From contig JANRKU010000124.1 of assembly GCA_033763335.1 (NCBI GenBank), positions 1 to 64,000 on the forward strand: 64,000 bases of DNA, read 5' to 3'. Of this stretch, positions 53,369-61,992 are shown in pieces. Position numbers and translations under genes: made by a program. Source of the stretch: GCA-2794515 sp033763335 (lineage in GTDB: Bacteria; Chloroflexota; Anaerolineae; Aggregatilineales; Phototrophicaceae). Below the pieces are notes generated by a model that saw only the letters and a list, made by a program, of their open reading frames with translations, did not search any database and had not been told where the DNA came from. The first letter of the stretch is position 1. The number at the start of each line of letters is the position of its first letter.

Positions 53369-54007
53369 TTACCGCTTGAGCGAATCAAATAAGATAATGA
53401 GTATCATCACAATCACAGCGATACTCATGCCCAACGCCACCAAGCGCACAGGCATTGCCATCATTGGTTTTTTGGTTGTTATGGCTTTTTCTGGCGCGGA
53501 AATAAGCACTTTTTCTTCTTCTTTTGCTTCTACCACGCTTGCCACCAATGCGTCTGTATCCAAAATGGGCGCAAAGGTCTTTTCTGCCACATAGGGCGCG
53601 ACCACTTGTGCCAAACCATTAATACCCGATTGCATCAGCATGGCGCTAATGGTTGAACTCGGTTGTTTATCTAGCCCAGTCAAATCCTCTGGCAAAGGAT
53701 TGGGCAATTCTGCCCCATCCACAAACACCAACATCATTGGACACACAAACTGCAATCCCAATTGCACCGCCATACGGTCATGGGGGTTCAAATTTGGCTC
53801 TGCGGGGTTTTGTAGCCAATCGGGGTCTATCACCACAATCAGCATATTGGCTTGTCGCATCGCCATCTGAATGGCATTAGGGGGGTCATCCGATGTTTTA
53901 GCGATATTTTTGATGGTGGCAGTTTGCATATCATAGCGCATATCGAGCATATCAATAATTTTTTCGGTGATTTTACTAGAGGCTTCTCTGGCGCTGATTA
54001 AAAACAT
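53369..54007 (-). CDS. TIR-like protein with C-terminal membrane anchor
   Basis: A 212-residue protein. The N-terminal 130 residues follow a TIR-like plan: MFLISAREASSKITEKIIDML, then MRQANMLIVVIDPDWLQNP, HDRMAVQLGLQFVCPMMLVFVDGAELP, with typical alternation of beta strands and helices. A transmembrane helix lies near the C-terminus (about 188-208), so it is a tail-anchored protein with the TIR-like domain inside. Whether the NADase Glu is conserved was not established. GGGGAG nine bases upstream supports ATG 54007, six bases from the rlmN stop. Role unknown; signalling or defence is possible. Confidence 0.6.
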   Translation of the reverse strand: MFLISAREASSKITEKIIDMLDMRYDMQTATIKNIAKTSDDPPNAIQMAMRQANMLIVVIDPDWLQNPAEPNLNPHDRMAVQLGLQFVCPMMLVFVDGAELPNPLPEDLTGLDKQPSSTISAMLMQSGINGLAQVVAPYVAEKTFAPILDTDALVASVVEAKEEEKVLISAPEKAITTKKPMMAMPVRLVALGMSIAVIVMILIILFDSLKR

Positions 54008-54013
54008 GAGGTA

Positions 54014-55087
54014 TCACTCCCCTGCAATGGACTCAACAGAAATAAGATTGCGTTTCGTCACTTTCGATTTTAATTGACCACACCCCGCATCTATATCAAT
54101 GCCTCGCCGTACCCGCACCGTCATAGATACGCCATATGACTCTAAAATATCGGCAAATTCTTGGGTGTGCATGGGGCTGGTGGGGTTGCCATCATACCCT
54201 GCTGTTGGGTTAAGCGGGATGGTATTCACATGACAATGGATGCCCTGTAATAATTTTCCGAGTGCATGGGCTTGTTCAGGAGTATCGGTTTTCCCGCGAA
54301 TGAGCGCCCATTCAAATGTGACTCGTTTGCCCGTTTTTTGGATGTAATAACGACATGCCCGCATCAATTCTGCCAAATCCCACCGTTTATTGACAGGCAA
54401 CAAGGCACTCCGTTCCGCATCGGTAGCGGCATGAAGGCTAATAGCGAGGCGCACCTGCAAGCCTTCATCGGCAAAACGGCGAATTTGTGGCACAAGCCCC
54501 ACCGTACTAACCGTGATATGGCGTGCGCCAATGCCCAAATCATCCATCAACCGATGAATGGCTTTGAGTGATTCGTCATAATTATGAAATGGCTCACCCA
54601 TACCCATCAACACCACATTGCTCAATCGCTCCCCTTCTGCATGAAGCAGAGACGCAAAACGAATCGCCTGTTCAAAAATTTCGGTGGCAGATAAGTGGCG
54701 GGCAAAACCCATTTGCCCTGTGGCACAAAATACACAGCCCATCGCGCATCCCGCTTGTGTCGAAATACAAGCAGTACGGCGGTCATCATCGTATGGCATC
54801 AAAACCGCTTCTATCAATTGACCATCTGGCAGGGTATAAAGCCGTTTGGTCGTGCCATCGTTGCTGGATTGCTCCGCCGACAGGGTTAATGTGCCAATGC
54901 GCGTCTCTGCAATCAGTTGGTCGCGCAACGGTGCGGGCAAGTTGGTCATCGCCTCAAATTCGGTGCTATAGCTGGTATAGAGCCAATCCCACACCTGCCC
55001 TGCGCGAAATTTGGGATAGCCCCATCCCACGATGAGGTCATTTAGCTCGGTTTTGGATAGGGTATATAAATTAATTTTGTCAGTCAT
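54014..55087 (-). CDS. rlmN: 23S rRNA (adenine2503-C2)-methyltransferase
   Basis: A 357-residue radical SAM methyltransferase that makes m2A2503 in 23S rRNA and m2A37 in some tRNAs. The FeS cluster motif CxxxCxxC (Cys114, 118, 121) is in GCAMGCVFCATGQMGF; a second catalytic cysteine is likely Cys336 in DAGCGQLKSK. VVLMGMGEPFHNYDE, VSTVGLVP and ISLHAATD are family motifs. ATG 55087 overlaps the stop of the upstream gene (ATGA), so translation is probably coupled; a TTG at 55108 was rejected. The downstream TIR-like gene starts seven bases past the stop. Confidence 0.95.
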   Translation of the reverse strand: MTDKINLYTLSKTELNDLIVGWGYPKFRAGQVWDWLYTSYSTEFEAMTNLPAPLRDQLIAETRIGTLTLSAEQSSNDGTTKRLYTLPDGQLIEAVLMPYDDDRRTACISTQAGCAMGCVFCATGQMGFARHLSATEIFEQAIRFASLLHAEGERLSNVVLMGMGEPFHNYDESLKAIHRLMDDLGIGARHITVSTVGLVPQIRRFADEGLQVRLAISLHAATDAERSALLPVNKRWDLAELMRACRYYIQKTGKRVTFEWALIRGKTDTPEQAHALGKLLQGIHCHVNTIPLNPTAGYDGNPTSPMHTQEFADILESYGVSMTVRVRRGIDIDAGCGQLKSKVTKRNLISVESIAGE

Positions 55088-56754
55088 CTGTTGCGCTCCG
55101 TGCGCCAATAAATCGCAAATAATATCGCCAAGCCCACCATCGCCAACGCGAGGATAACTGTCACCAGCACCCCGCTATCAGTGGTCGCTTGAATATTGCC
55201 TTCTATAGGCGGGAATGGCGTAGCTTCTCCCTCAATGGGGGGTAATGTTGGTAATGGCGGGGCGGGGTCTATGAATCCCGCAGGACGTGGTGTGATGGTC
55301 GGTGGACGCGGTGTTGGGCTAATGGTCGGTGTAAGCGATGGCAACGGTGTCGCCGTCAATACCCCTGTCACGGTGGCTGTTGGCGTATTGGTCGGTGTAT
55401 GTGTTGGAGTATCGCTCGGTGTGGGCGGAAAAGCCGTTTCGCTTGGCGTAGCACTTGGAATAGGTGTCGGTTCGGCATAAATGCTCACCGATGCGGCAGA
55501 TATGGCTTGGTCGGTGAATATCCAATTATTGAGCGTAGGCAATAATGCCTCTAGTGGTGCGCCCATCGCCGTTTGATAAGTCTGATTAAACGAAATTGGC
55601 GCTGGAGTGCTATTCGTGCTATCCCCGCGGGCAATCTGAAATAAGGCGGGAAATCCGATACGTTGTGCCATATAGAGCGTCATCACAAAACTTTGGGAGC
55701 GCCACAAATCTGAACGGTCATCGGGAATATTCATTTGGTCAAGCGTAAAGAGGGTGTTCGTCCGTGATGCAATTTTAACCGTCTCTAGGGCATTTTGTTT
55801 ATCTGTTTGGAGATATAACATGCTGATGCCCTGCCTAAACCATGCAGGTAAATCTGCTCCATTCCATAGCGGGGCATAAAAAGCCTCTATCATCGTGGAA
55901 GTAATTGGGGTGGTGAGATTTGTTTGTCCTGTGAGCAAGGTGTATCCCAAGCGCGATATAACCGTATTGAGTACAGTGGTGTTGCATTGAACCTCAATAT
56001 CACCTTGTAGCGATGTGATAACATCCGTATCGGCACATGGGTCAAAACGATAATCATCATTTTGAACGACAAACCGAAAACGCGGCGTTGAGCCAGTATT
56101 TTGCGATAATTGGTCATATAAGGGGTTGATACGGCGACGAATTTGCTCGGCGGTAATATCTGTGACGGGGATGAGCAAATCAAGCCGATTTTGTGGGTCA
56201 ACATCAAGCACCCATTCGGTTTGTGGGTTGGTATAGGCAAAAACACCGGGTACACGGGTAATTTCGGTCTCTGATACGGTAATTTGCCATTCATACGATA
56301 CCAGCGCATTTAATGGAAATGGATTTTGTGGTGGAATTTGCCATATCACCTTAAATTCGGTATACGGGTCATTCACCGTTACGAATGGTTGCAAATCTAC
56401 CAATTGCAAAATGCGCGGTTCTGTTTCACCTTCCACTGTCATCACCAATTGAATATCTTGAAAATCCGTCAATGGACGGTCTATCACCAAGAAGAAATAT
56501 ACCACGACAGGATAGAGCAATTCTTCGCGCCAATCATAAATATAATCTGGCACATCGGGGCGCGGGGTTGGTGTTGCTGTAGGGGTGCCAAGTGTCGGTG
56601 TAATACTCGGTGTTGTGGTCTCAGTCGGCGTTTCGGTTGGAAAAACCAATGTTGGCGATGGTGTAGGCGTAGGCGTGGGTGTTTCGCCTTCTTGCGCCAA
56701 AATCGGAGTACCGATGCACAAAATAACGATGAGGATAAGCAATTTTTTAATCAA
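55084..56754 (-). CDS. Secreted PT-rich protein with a peptidase MA-like domain without HExxH
   Basis: A 556-residue exported protein with a signal peptide (cleavage after about ILAQ), an N-terminal Thr/Pro repeat stalk (about 22-70), a middle beta-rich domain, a helical domain with LPAWFRQGISMLYLQ (about 315-330), a second long Thr/Pro stalk (about 430-500) and a C-terminal membrane helix. LPxWFxxGxxxY is the remnant signature of the gluzincin peptidase MA fold, but the metal-binding HExxH is missing, so catalysis is unlikely. It is translationally coupled to rlmN. Role unknown. Confidence 0.65.
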   Translation of the reverse strand: MIKKLLILIVILCIGTPILAQEGETPTPTPTPSPTLVFPTETPTETTTPSITPTLGTPTATPTPRPDVPDYIYDWREELLYPVVVYFFLVIDRPLTDFQDIQLVMTVEGETEPRILQLVDLQPFVTVNDPYTEFKVIWQIPPQNPFPLNALVSYEWQITVSETEITRVPGVFAYTNPQTEWVLDVDPQNRLDLLIPVTDITAEQIRRRINPLYDQLSQNTGSTPRFRFVVQNDDYRFDPCADTDVITSLQGDIEVQCNTTVLNTVISRLGYTLLTGQTNLTTPITSTMIEAFYAPLWNGADLPAWFRQGISMLYLQTDKQNALETVKIASRTNTLFTLDQMNIPDDRSDLWRSQSFVMTLYMAQRIGFPALFQIARGDSTNSTPAPISFNQTYQTAMGAPLEALLPTLNNWIFTDQAISAASVSIYAEPTPIPSATPSETAFPPTPSDTPTHTPTNTPTATVTGVLTATPLPSLTPTISPTPRPPTITPRPAGFIDPAPPLPTLPPIEGEATPFPPIEGNIQATTDSGVLVTVILALAMVGLAILFAIYWRTERNR

Positions 56755-56757
56755 TGG

Positions 56758-57867
56758 TCAAATCCCCCCTACAGATGATAGGAGTAAAATGGACAGGAGT
56801 AACTGGGCAAAATTATACACAAAATGGGCAATAATCGCGGCAGTGGTGCTAGAGCGTGTGCGAATATGCCCTAATCCTAATGAGACGACGAACAACAAAA
56901 TGATAGCAGGCGATAGCAGGCTTTGGGTATGCAATAACGCAAAAAAGACGCTAATCACCACATTGCCAAATATGGGCAACAATGCCCCTCTGAATAAAAT
57001 TTCTTCGCCAATGGCGGCAGATGCAGAGAGCAAAAGTGCCAATGGCAAGGTCGAAAAGGCGTTGGCAATGCTATCATTAGCACGATTCATCGCTTGGATA
57101 TTTTCCATCTGGTCAGGGAAAAAGAGGGTGATAATCGCCCCTAAAATCAGCCCAAATAGCCATAAAATACCGAGTAGCCCAAATCCCCCGCCAATGCCCC
57201 ATATCAAATCTTGAGGTGTAGGAAAGCGTAATCCCAACCGCGCCAAAGAACTGTTCCAATCGCGCCGAATTGCCCACCCAATCCCTAAAAATGCGGCGAC
57301 AATTTGCAACAAAAGCTGAAACAGCAAGTCACGAAAATCCGCGCCTTGTGATTCGATAGATTCTGCCATCGCTTGTGTGCCACCTTGCGAAAAAAAGAGC
57401 ATAATTTGTGCGGTGAGCAACAACAACATGAACACAATGCCCGTATTATGCACCCATGACTGTGGGCGATAGGCTGGGATATAACGGGCAATCATCGCTC
57501 GAAATGGGCTTGAATTAACCGTCTGAAAGGCGATGAAGGTCGTGATGAGGGTGATAATCACACCCACAACCACAGTAGGCGCATCAATTATGGGGGCGAC
57601 AACCCCTTGTTCCAATAATTGTTCGGCTTGGTTGCCAGCAGAGGCACTCATCACCAAATAGGGGATGAATAAGCTGATAAACGATACCGCCACATAGAGC
57701 AATGAGCGCATCATCGCCAATCGGCGGTCTAATATCGCTAAATATGCCGTATCGGGATGGTCGGTTGAGGTCAAACGCATGATGAGCAAATCGGTGTGAT
57801 TTGCAAAAAAAATTGTGTAGTAAATATAACCGATAAGGGCTATATAAATTAGGATAACAACAGACAT
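56758..57867 (-). CDS. CPBP family intramembrane protease
   Basis: A 369-residue membrane protein with about eight helices. IGEEILFRGALLPIFGN carries the EExxxR motif, and VFFALLHTQSLLSP the FxxxH-type motif of the CAAX protease/Abi family. It is longer than the CPBP protein at 4603 because of an N-terminal region of extra helices. Substrate unknown. It ends three bases upstream of the peptidase MA-like gene and is likely co-transcribed with it and rlmN. Confidence 0.82.
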   Translation of the reverse strand: MSVVILIYIALIGYIYYTIFFANHTDLLIMRLTSTDHPDTAYLAILDRRLAMMRSLLYVAVSFISLFIPYLVMSASAGNQAEQLLEQGVVAPIIDAPTVVVGVIITLITTFIAFQTVNSSPFRAMIARYIPAYRPQSWVHNTGIVFMLLLLTAQIMLFFSQGGTQAMAESIESQGADFRDLLFQLLLQIVAAFLGIGWAIRRDWNSSLARLGLRFPTPQDLIWGIGGGFGLLGILWLFGLILGAIITLFFPDQMENIQAMNRANDSIANAFSTLPLALLLSASAAIGEEILFRGALLPIFGNVVISVFFALLHTQSLLSPAIILLFVVSLGLGHIRTRSSTTAAIIAHFVYNFAQLLLSILLLSSVGGI

Positions 57868-57993
57868 GAAAAATACTCAATTCTATGACAATATCGCTTA
57901 AAGCATACCACATCCGCCTAACTTGTGGCTATAGCAGGCAGATTTAAGTTATAATGGATACCATAATGGCATTTATTTGGGGATAGATAGATT

Positions 57994-58671
57994 ATGCACA
58001 AAATTATTCACCTTGCACCCTCTCTTTTAGCCGCCGATTTTGCGCGTTTGGGCGAACAAGTTCAAGAAGCAGAAGCCAATGGCGCAGAACTCATTCATAT
58101 TGATGTGATGGATGGGCAATTTGTCCCCAATATCACGATGGGCGCACTTGTGGTCGAAGCAGTTCGCCGTGTCACCCGCTTGCCATTAGATGTTCATCTA
58201 ATGATTGTTCAACCAGCCTTGCACATCGAAGCCTTTGCGCGGGCAGGTGCAGATAGAATCACCGTGCATTATGAAGCAGACAATCACTTACACCGCACCC
58301 TGATGATGATTAAGTCATTTGGATGTGTGGCAGGGGTCGCCATCAATCCGCACACACCCGCCATTGCCCTCGATGCCATTTTGCCATTTGTTGACCTTGT
58401 GAATGTGATGACAGTCAATCCTGGGTTTGGTGGACAAGAATTCATCCATGAAATGATGTCAAAAGTCGCGGAACTCCGTGCCATGATTGGCAATTTACGC
58501 CGTCCCATTGATTTAGAGGTGGATGGTGGCATCAACCCACAAACCGCTATGAGTGCCGCCCAAGCGGGTGCAAATATCCTTGTGGTGGGGTCTGCTGTGT
58601 TTAATTCACAATTTTCTGTGGCAGAAGGCATGTCTCGACTCAAAAAGGCGTTATCAACCATCACGGTGTAA
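57994..58671 (+). CDS. rpe: Ribulose-phosphate 3-epimerase
   Basis: A 225-residue TIM-barrel enzyme that interconverts ribulose 5-phosphate and xylulose 5-phosphate in the pentose phosphate or Calvin cycle. LAPSLLAADFARLGEQ, ELIHIDVMDGQFVPNIT, PLDVHLMI, NVMTVNPGFGGQEF and IDLEVDGGINPQT are all family motifs, including the catalytic Asp residues and metal-binding His. GGGGATAG lies upstream of ATG; TATAAT at 57950-57955 may be the -10 element. It is followed by a REPIN-like element. Confidence 0.95.
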   Translation: MHKIIHLAPSLLAADFARLGEQVQEAEANGAELIHIDVMDGQFVPNITMGALVVEAVRRVTRLPLDVHLMIVQPALHIEAFARAGADRITVHYEADNHLHRTLMMIKSFGCVAGVAINPHTPAIALDAILPFVDLVNVMTVNPGFGGQEFIHEMMSKVAELRAMIGNLRRPIDLEVDGGINPQTAMSAAQAGANILVVGSAVFNSQFSVAEGMSRLKKALSTITV

Positions 58672-58696
58672 AAACGGTATAAAATATTTTTTAATC

Positions 58697-58799
58697 TGTG
58701 GCTGACATACACACTTCGTGCTAGTCAGCCAGTACATCCTTCAAAATAGGCAGACCTGTACTGGCTGACTAGAGGCTTCAGCCTCGTATGTCAGCCACA
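58697..58799. repeat. REPIN-like inverted doublet
   Basis: Outer arms of 14 bp (TGTGGCTGACATAC / GTATGTCAGCCACA) and inner arms of 15 bp (CTAGTCAGCCAGTAC / GTACTGGCTGACTAG) surround a 22-base apical loop, with small hairpins (CAC-TTC-GTG and GAGGCT-TC-AGCCTC) between them, so it can fold as a four-way junction. It reads as two inverted copies of a ~40-base unit; a related unit is at 21715-21827. Confidence 0.75.
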
Positions 58800-58902
58800 A
58801 AAGATACCCCAATTTGCCCCCCATAATCTCAATACCCCCTCCTTTTAATCATCACACACTTGACCCCTTGTGAACCCTTAATCAATACTTAACATGGTTC
58901 TA

Positions 58903-58930
58903 TTGACTTTCACACACGAAACATGATAAT
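58903..58930 (+). promoter_or_regulatory. Promoter of the 57-residue protein gene
   Basis: TTGACT (58903-58908) and GATAAT (58925-58930) with a 16-base spacer, giving a start near 58937 and a 75-base leader. Confidence 0.6.
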
Positions 58931-59010
58931 GTAGAAGAGTGGTACACAATAATCCATTGTGACCCTATCAGAACCTTAATAAGCAATTATGACACAAGGA
59001 GCAATTCAGC

Positions 59011-59184
59011 ATGAACCCTCTTCTAAACGAATATGTGGCTTCTGTGGAGCATCAGCGAATCGTTGAGCAAAATAGCCGAAAGAACATTGAAAACGCTGTT
59101 AAAGATATTATCAATGCTTTCCGCCTCGACAAACGCCAACGCCACACAGAGGAAAGTCACGATGACACCCCCGTTCAAGACTAA
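59011..59184 (+). CDS. Small 57-residue protein of unknown function
   Basis: Seen: an AAGGAG (58996-59001) nine bases before ATG, a 57-codon frame with mixed charged residues (MNPLLNEYVASVEHQRIVEQ start), a stop at 59182, its own promoter and an immediate strong terminator. The sequence is predicted as two helices joined by a basic linker (KRQRH), with no known motif and no membrane segment. It is probably expressed as a monocistronic unit; it may be a regulator or a stress protein. It is shorter than a typical gene-calling cut-off. Confidence 0.65.
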   Translation: MNPLLNEYVASVEHQRIVEQNSRKNIENAVKDIINAFRLDKRQRHTEESHDDTPVQD

Positions 59185-59200
59185 TATCCATTTTCACCGA

Positions 59201-59242
59201 CAAACAGGGCGACCCACACCATAGGTCGCCTTGTTTGTTTTT
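59201..59242 (+). terminator. Strong rho-independent terminator
   Basis: A 14-bp stem (CAAACAGGGCGACC / GGTCGCCTTGTTTG, with one G-T pair) and a nine-base loop, followed by a T tract. It terminates the 57-residue gene. Confidence 0.85.
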
Positions 59243-59259
59243 AGGTGATAGTGTATAAA
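59231..59259 (+). promoter_or_regulatory. Possible promoter of the WD40 gene
   Basis: TTGTTT (59231-59236) and TATAAA (59254-59259) with a 17-base spacer; it overlaps the terminator T tract. Confidence 0.4.
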
Positions 59260-59319
59260 CACATTATTAGCCAAACGGGTGCAAATGAGTGCGCCCCCAA
59301 TTATTGTTAGGAAAACTCG

Positions 59320-60396
59320 ATGAGATGGATTTGGATTTTTAGTGTATGCCTCCTGTTTGCCCTCCCCCACTCTGCTACCGCACAATCTGATACCGCCCTA
59401 CTGACCATCACTCATGATGAACGGGTGACATTCGCAGGCTGGAATACCTCAGAAACACAACTTTTGACCACATCAGAAGATGGGGCAATCCGCCTATCTG
59501 ATGCCCAAACAGGGGAGCAAATTTGGCAGACCACGCATACCGCCTCTATTGACGGGGCATCATGGAGTCATGATGACTCGCTTATCGTGGCATGGGGCGC
59601 AGATAACCTATTGTTTCTCATTAACGCCCAAACGGGAGAAATCATAGACACCAATCAAAATGACAATCCCATTCATGGTGGGTTATGGAAGCGCGATGAT
59701 AGTGCCGTTATGATTTATACTGATAATTTTATTGCCATTCCCACCATACGGGGTAATAGCTCTTTTGGGGCGGCGATATTCGGAACACCCTTATCTGCCC
59801 CTATCATATCGGCACAATGGAGTGCTGATGAGACCAAAATTTTGATTTTTGATGAAAGCCTAACCCTTTATTTATGGGATACAATTTTAGGGTCAGATGT
59901 GCGCTCATTTAGGCTTCCAGAAGCCACTACAGGCATCGCATGGAGCGCGGATGAAACCCGTCTTGCTAGTTGGGGGTTAGATAGCGATGTGCGGGTATGG
60001 GATTTAACCGAAAATGGGCTTGTTGCCAGTGGGCAATCATTTCCGCATAGTCGGACATTCGTCATCGGCGCACAATGGGCGATGAATGACACCGTTTTGC
60101 TCACATGGGGCGCAGATGAAACCGCCCGTTTATGGGATATTGCTACTAGTGAAGAAAAAATCCGTGTTCGGCATACCGATTGGGTGACAGGCGCAAGGCT
60201 CAATGCGGACGCGACCAAACTCATCACATGGGCATATCAATTTGGATATGTTTGGGATGCCAACACTGGCGAATTAATCCTTCAAGTCTCACATGATAAT
60301 TTGGTCAGTGGGGCAATTTTGAATGGGGATGAAAGCCGTTTACTAACATGGGGATGGGACGGGACAGCGCGGGTATGGGAAATTAACGAATCATAA
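59320..60396 (+). CDS. Secreted WD40-repeat protein
   Basis: A 358-residue protein with a Sec signal (cleavage after about SATA). The mature part consists of about eight repeats of WD40 type, for example TFAGWNTSETQLLTTSEDG, ASWSHDDSLIVAWG, AWSADETRLASWGLDSDVRVWDL and LLTWGADETARLWDI, so it folds as a beta-propeller outside the cytoplasm. No enzymatic domain. AGGA lies before the ATG. It may act as a scaffold or receptor; partner unknown. Confidence 0.78.
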   Translation: MRWIWIFSVCLLFALPHSATAQSDTALLTITHDERVTFAGWNTSETQLLTTSEDGAIRLSDAQTGEQIWQTTHTASIDGASWSHDDSLIVAWGADNLLFLINAQTGEIIDTNQNDNPIHGGLWKRDDSAVMIYTDNFIAIPTIRGNSSFGAAIFGTPLSAPIISAQWSADETKILIFDESLTLYLWDTILGSDVRSFRLPEATTGIAWSADETRLASWGLDSDVRVWDLTENGLVASGQSFPHSRTFVIGAQWAMNDTVLLTWGADETARLWDIATSEEKIRVRHTDWVTGARLNADATKLITWAYQFGYVWDANTGELILQVSHDNLVSGAILNGDESRLLTWGWDGTARVWEINES

Positions 60397-60405
60397 TTAT
60401 TATGT

Positions 60406-60433
60406 GTAAGGGCGCAACATGTTGCGCCCTTAC
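60406..60433. terminator. 28-bp perfect palindrome between convergent genes
   Basis: GTAAGGGCGCAACA and its exact complement, without a loop, midway between the WD40 stop (+) and the aminotransferase stop (-). It can act as a bidirectional terminator and is a member of the GGGCGCAA family. Confidence 0.7.
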
Positions 60434-60445
60434 GGGTATAAAATT

Positions 60446-61759
60446 TTACTTAACGAGGCTTTTCAACCCCTCGTAGAAGCGGGTAATCGCTTTTTGTGTG
60501 ATAGCAGGTGGAAGTGCATATGAGAAGCGCACCCAATTTGCCCCTGCTTTAGAAAAATGCACACCGGGGACAACCGTAATCCCGAATTTTTCACCGAGAT
60601 ACGCCCCTAATCCCGCAGAATCGCCAAAGCCACCTGCTTCGATATAACGGGTGCAATCAATGAACGAATAGTAACCATCGCCCATGATATACGGGGTATC
60701 CGATTTTCCCAACGCCTCGCGCATGACCTGACGGCTCAATTTACAGGGTTCAATGATGGACGTGGCGGCTTTTTCAAATCCCATTTCATAAGCAGCAATC
60801 GCTACCGCTTGGGCATAAAAGCTAGGGACGATGCCATGCGATGCCACCGTATTCACATATTTTACAACGGCTTCATCTGCTACCAAATGGGCGCTACGGA
60901 CATTTGACCCACCCAAACTTTTGGTAATGCCATCCAAAAAGATGAGGCGTTTGCGTTCTTCTGGTGTAAAGGCTTGTAACACCGAATTGATGTCATTATG
61001 ACCACCATCCGTCACCCAGTGATAAATCCAATCGAACAGCACAAAAGCAATCCCATTTTCTAATGCGGCTTTTGCGAGGATGATTTGTTCTTCGACAGGG
61101 ATAGTACGCCCTGTGGGGTTATCGGGCGATGTGATGACGATACCCGCAATATTGCGCCCTTGCGATTTAGCATATTCGGCGGTGAGTTTGATATTTTCTG
61201 GGGTATAACGCCAGCCCTCTTCTGGTCTACCGGGGGCATAAAGGACATTCAATCCCAAGCCATAAGGACCCCAATTGTAGCTCACCCATGGGACACGGCT
61301 CACCACCAACGCATCACCCACATTGCCATAACCGAGTGCAATCATGGCACTATAGGCTTTATTAAGTCCGTCACGCCCACCTTGCACAAAAATAATGTTG
61401 CTCGGACCCCATCCAGAAGAAGCATTCAGTTGCCAATAATGCTCGGCGGTCACTTTGCGGAATAAATCTGTGCCATAAGGCATATCATAGGCTGTCCCAT
61501 GTTCGACTTGCAGGTGATAGGCACGCTCTAATATCTCTGCAGGGACACCCGGTAGGCTTGCGCCACCATCACCTTGTGAAGCATCATAAGCAGGGGCATC
61601 TGCGCCAAAATTTTGTTTATAAGTGGCAAGTGCTTTTTTAATTTCAAACATACGTGAGGCGGGGATAGGCATCATCAGGCTAGGATAATTGTTCACTGCA
61701 ATGCGATTCGCCTCTGGCACTGCAAATTCTGGGCTATCAAGATTGAGTTGGTCAGACAA
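60446..61759 (-). CDS. Class I/II PLP-dependent aminotransferase
   Basis: A 437-residue fold-type I enzyme. The PLP Lys is in FLDGITKSLGGSNVRSAHLV; GGRDGLNKAY and ITSPDNPTGRTIP are class I/II motifs. Aspartate or branched-chain transamination are possible but the substrate is not visible. The start is TTG 61759 with GGAGG upstream, and no in-frame ATG fits better. The gene faces the DICT gene across a divergent AT-rich region. Confidence 0.85.
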   Translation of the reverse strand: MSDQLNLDSPEFAVPEANRIAVNNYPSLMMPIPASRMFEIKKALATYKQNFGADAPAYDASQGDGGASLPGVPAEILERAYHLQVEHGTAYDMPYGTDLFRKVTAEHYWQLNASSGWGPSNIIFVQGGRDGLNKAYSAMIALGYGNVGDALVVSRVPWVSYNWGPYGLGLNVLYAPGRPEEGWRYTPENIKLTAEYAKSQGRNIAGIVITSPDNPTGRTIPVEEQIILAKAALENGIAFVLFDWIYHWVTDGGHNDINSVLQAFTPEERKRLIFLDGITKSLGGSNVRSAHLVADEAVVKYVNTVASHGIVPSFYAQAVAIAAYEMGFEKAATSIIEPCKLSRQVMREALGKSDTPYIMGDGYYSFIDCTRYIEAGGFGDSAGLGAYLGEKFGITVVPGVHFSKAGANWVRFSYALPPAITQKAITRFYEGLKSLVK

Positions 61760-61992
61760 TTTTATTCCTCCGAAAAAATGGCTATCAAATTTGATTACAT
61801 GATAATCCTTATCTCATAAAAGTGTAATTGCCAATTCATTACGAGCCAATTTGTGCAATTCGTACTAAGGAATATTTCATGTAATAATTAGCCCAATTTC
61901 ATAAATTTTTGATATGGTCATATATCTATCGCATCAAATTATTGATAAAATAGAAGGTATAATAAAAATAGTAAGAAAAAGGACAGTATGCA
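61760..61992. other. Divergent intergenic region
   Basis: 233 AT-rich bases between the aminotransferase (-) and DICT (+) starts. TATAAT at 61958-61963 may be the -10 element for the DICT gene, without a good -35. No coding sequence or hairpin was recognised. Confidence 0.4.

Noticed and set aside
58697..58799. A tRNA-Sec (selC) gene, suggested by the cloverleaf-like folding
   Set aside because: The ~103-base length is right, but it lacks a T-loop (GTTCGA), a TCA anticodon and a CCA-like end; it is better explained as inverted REP units.
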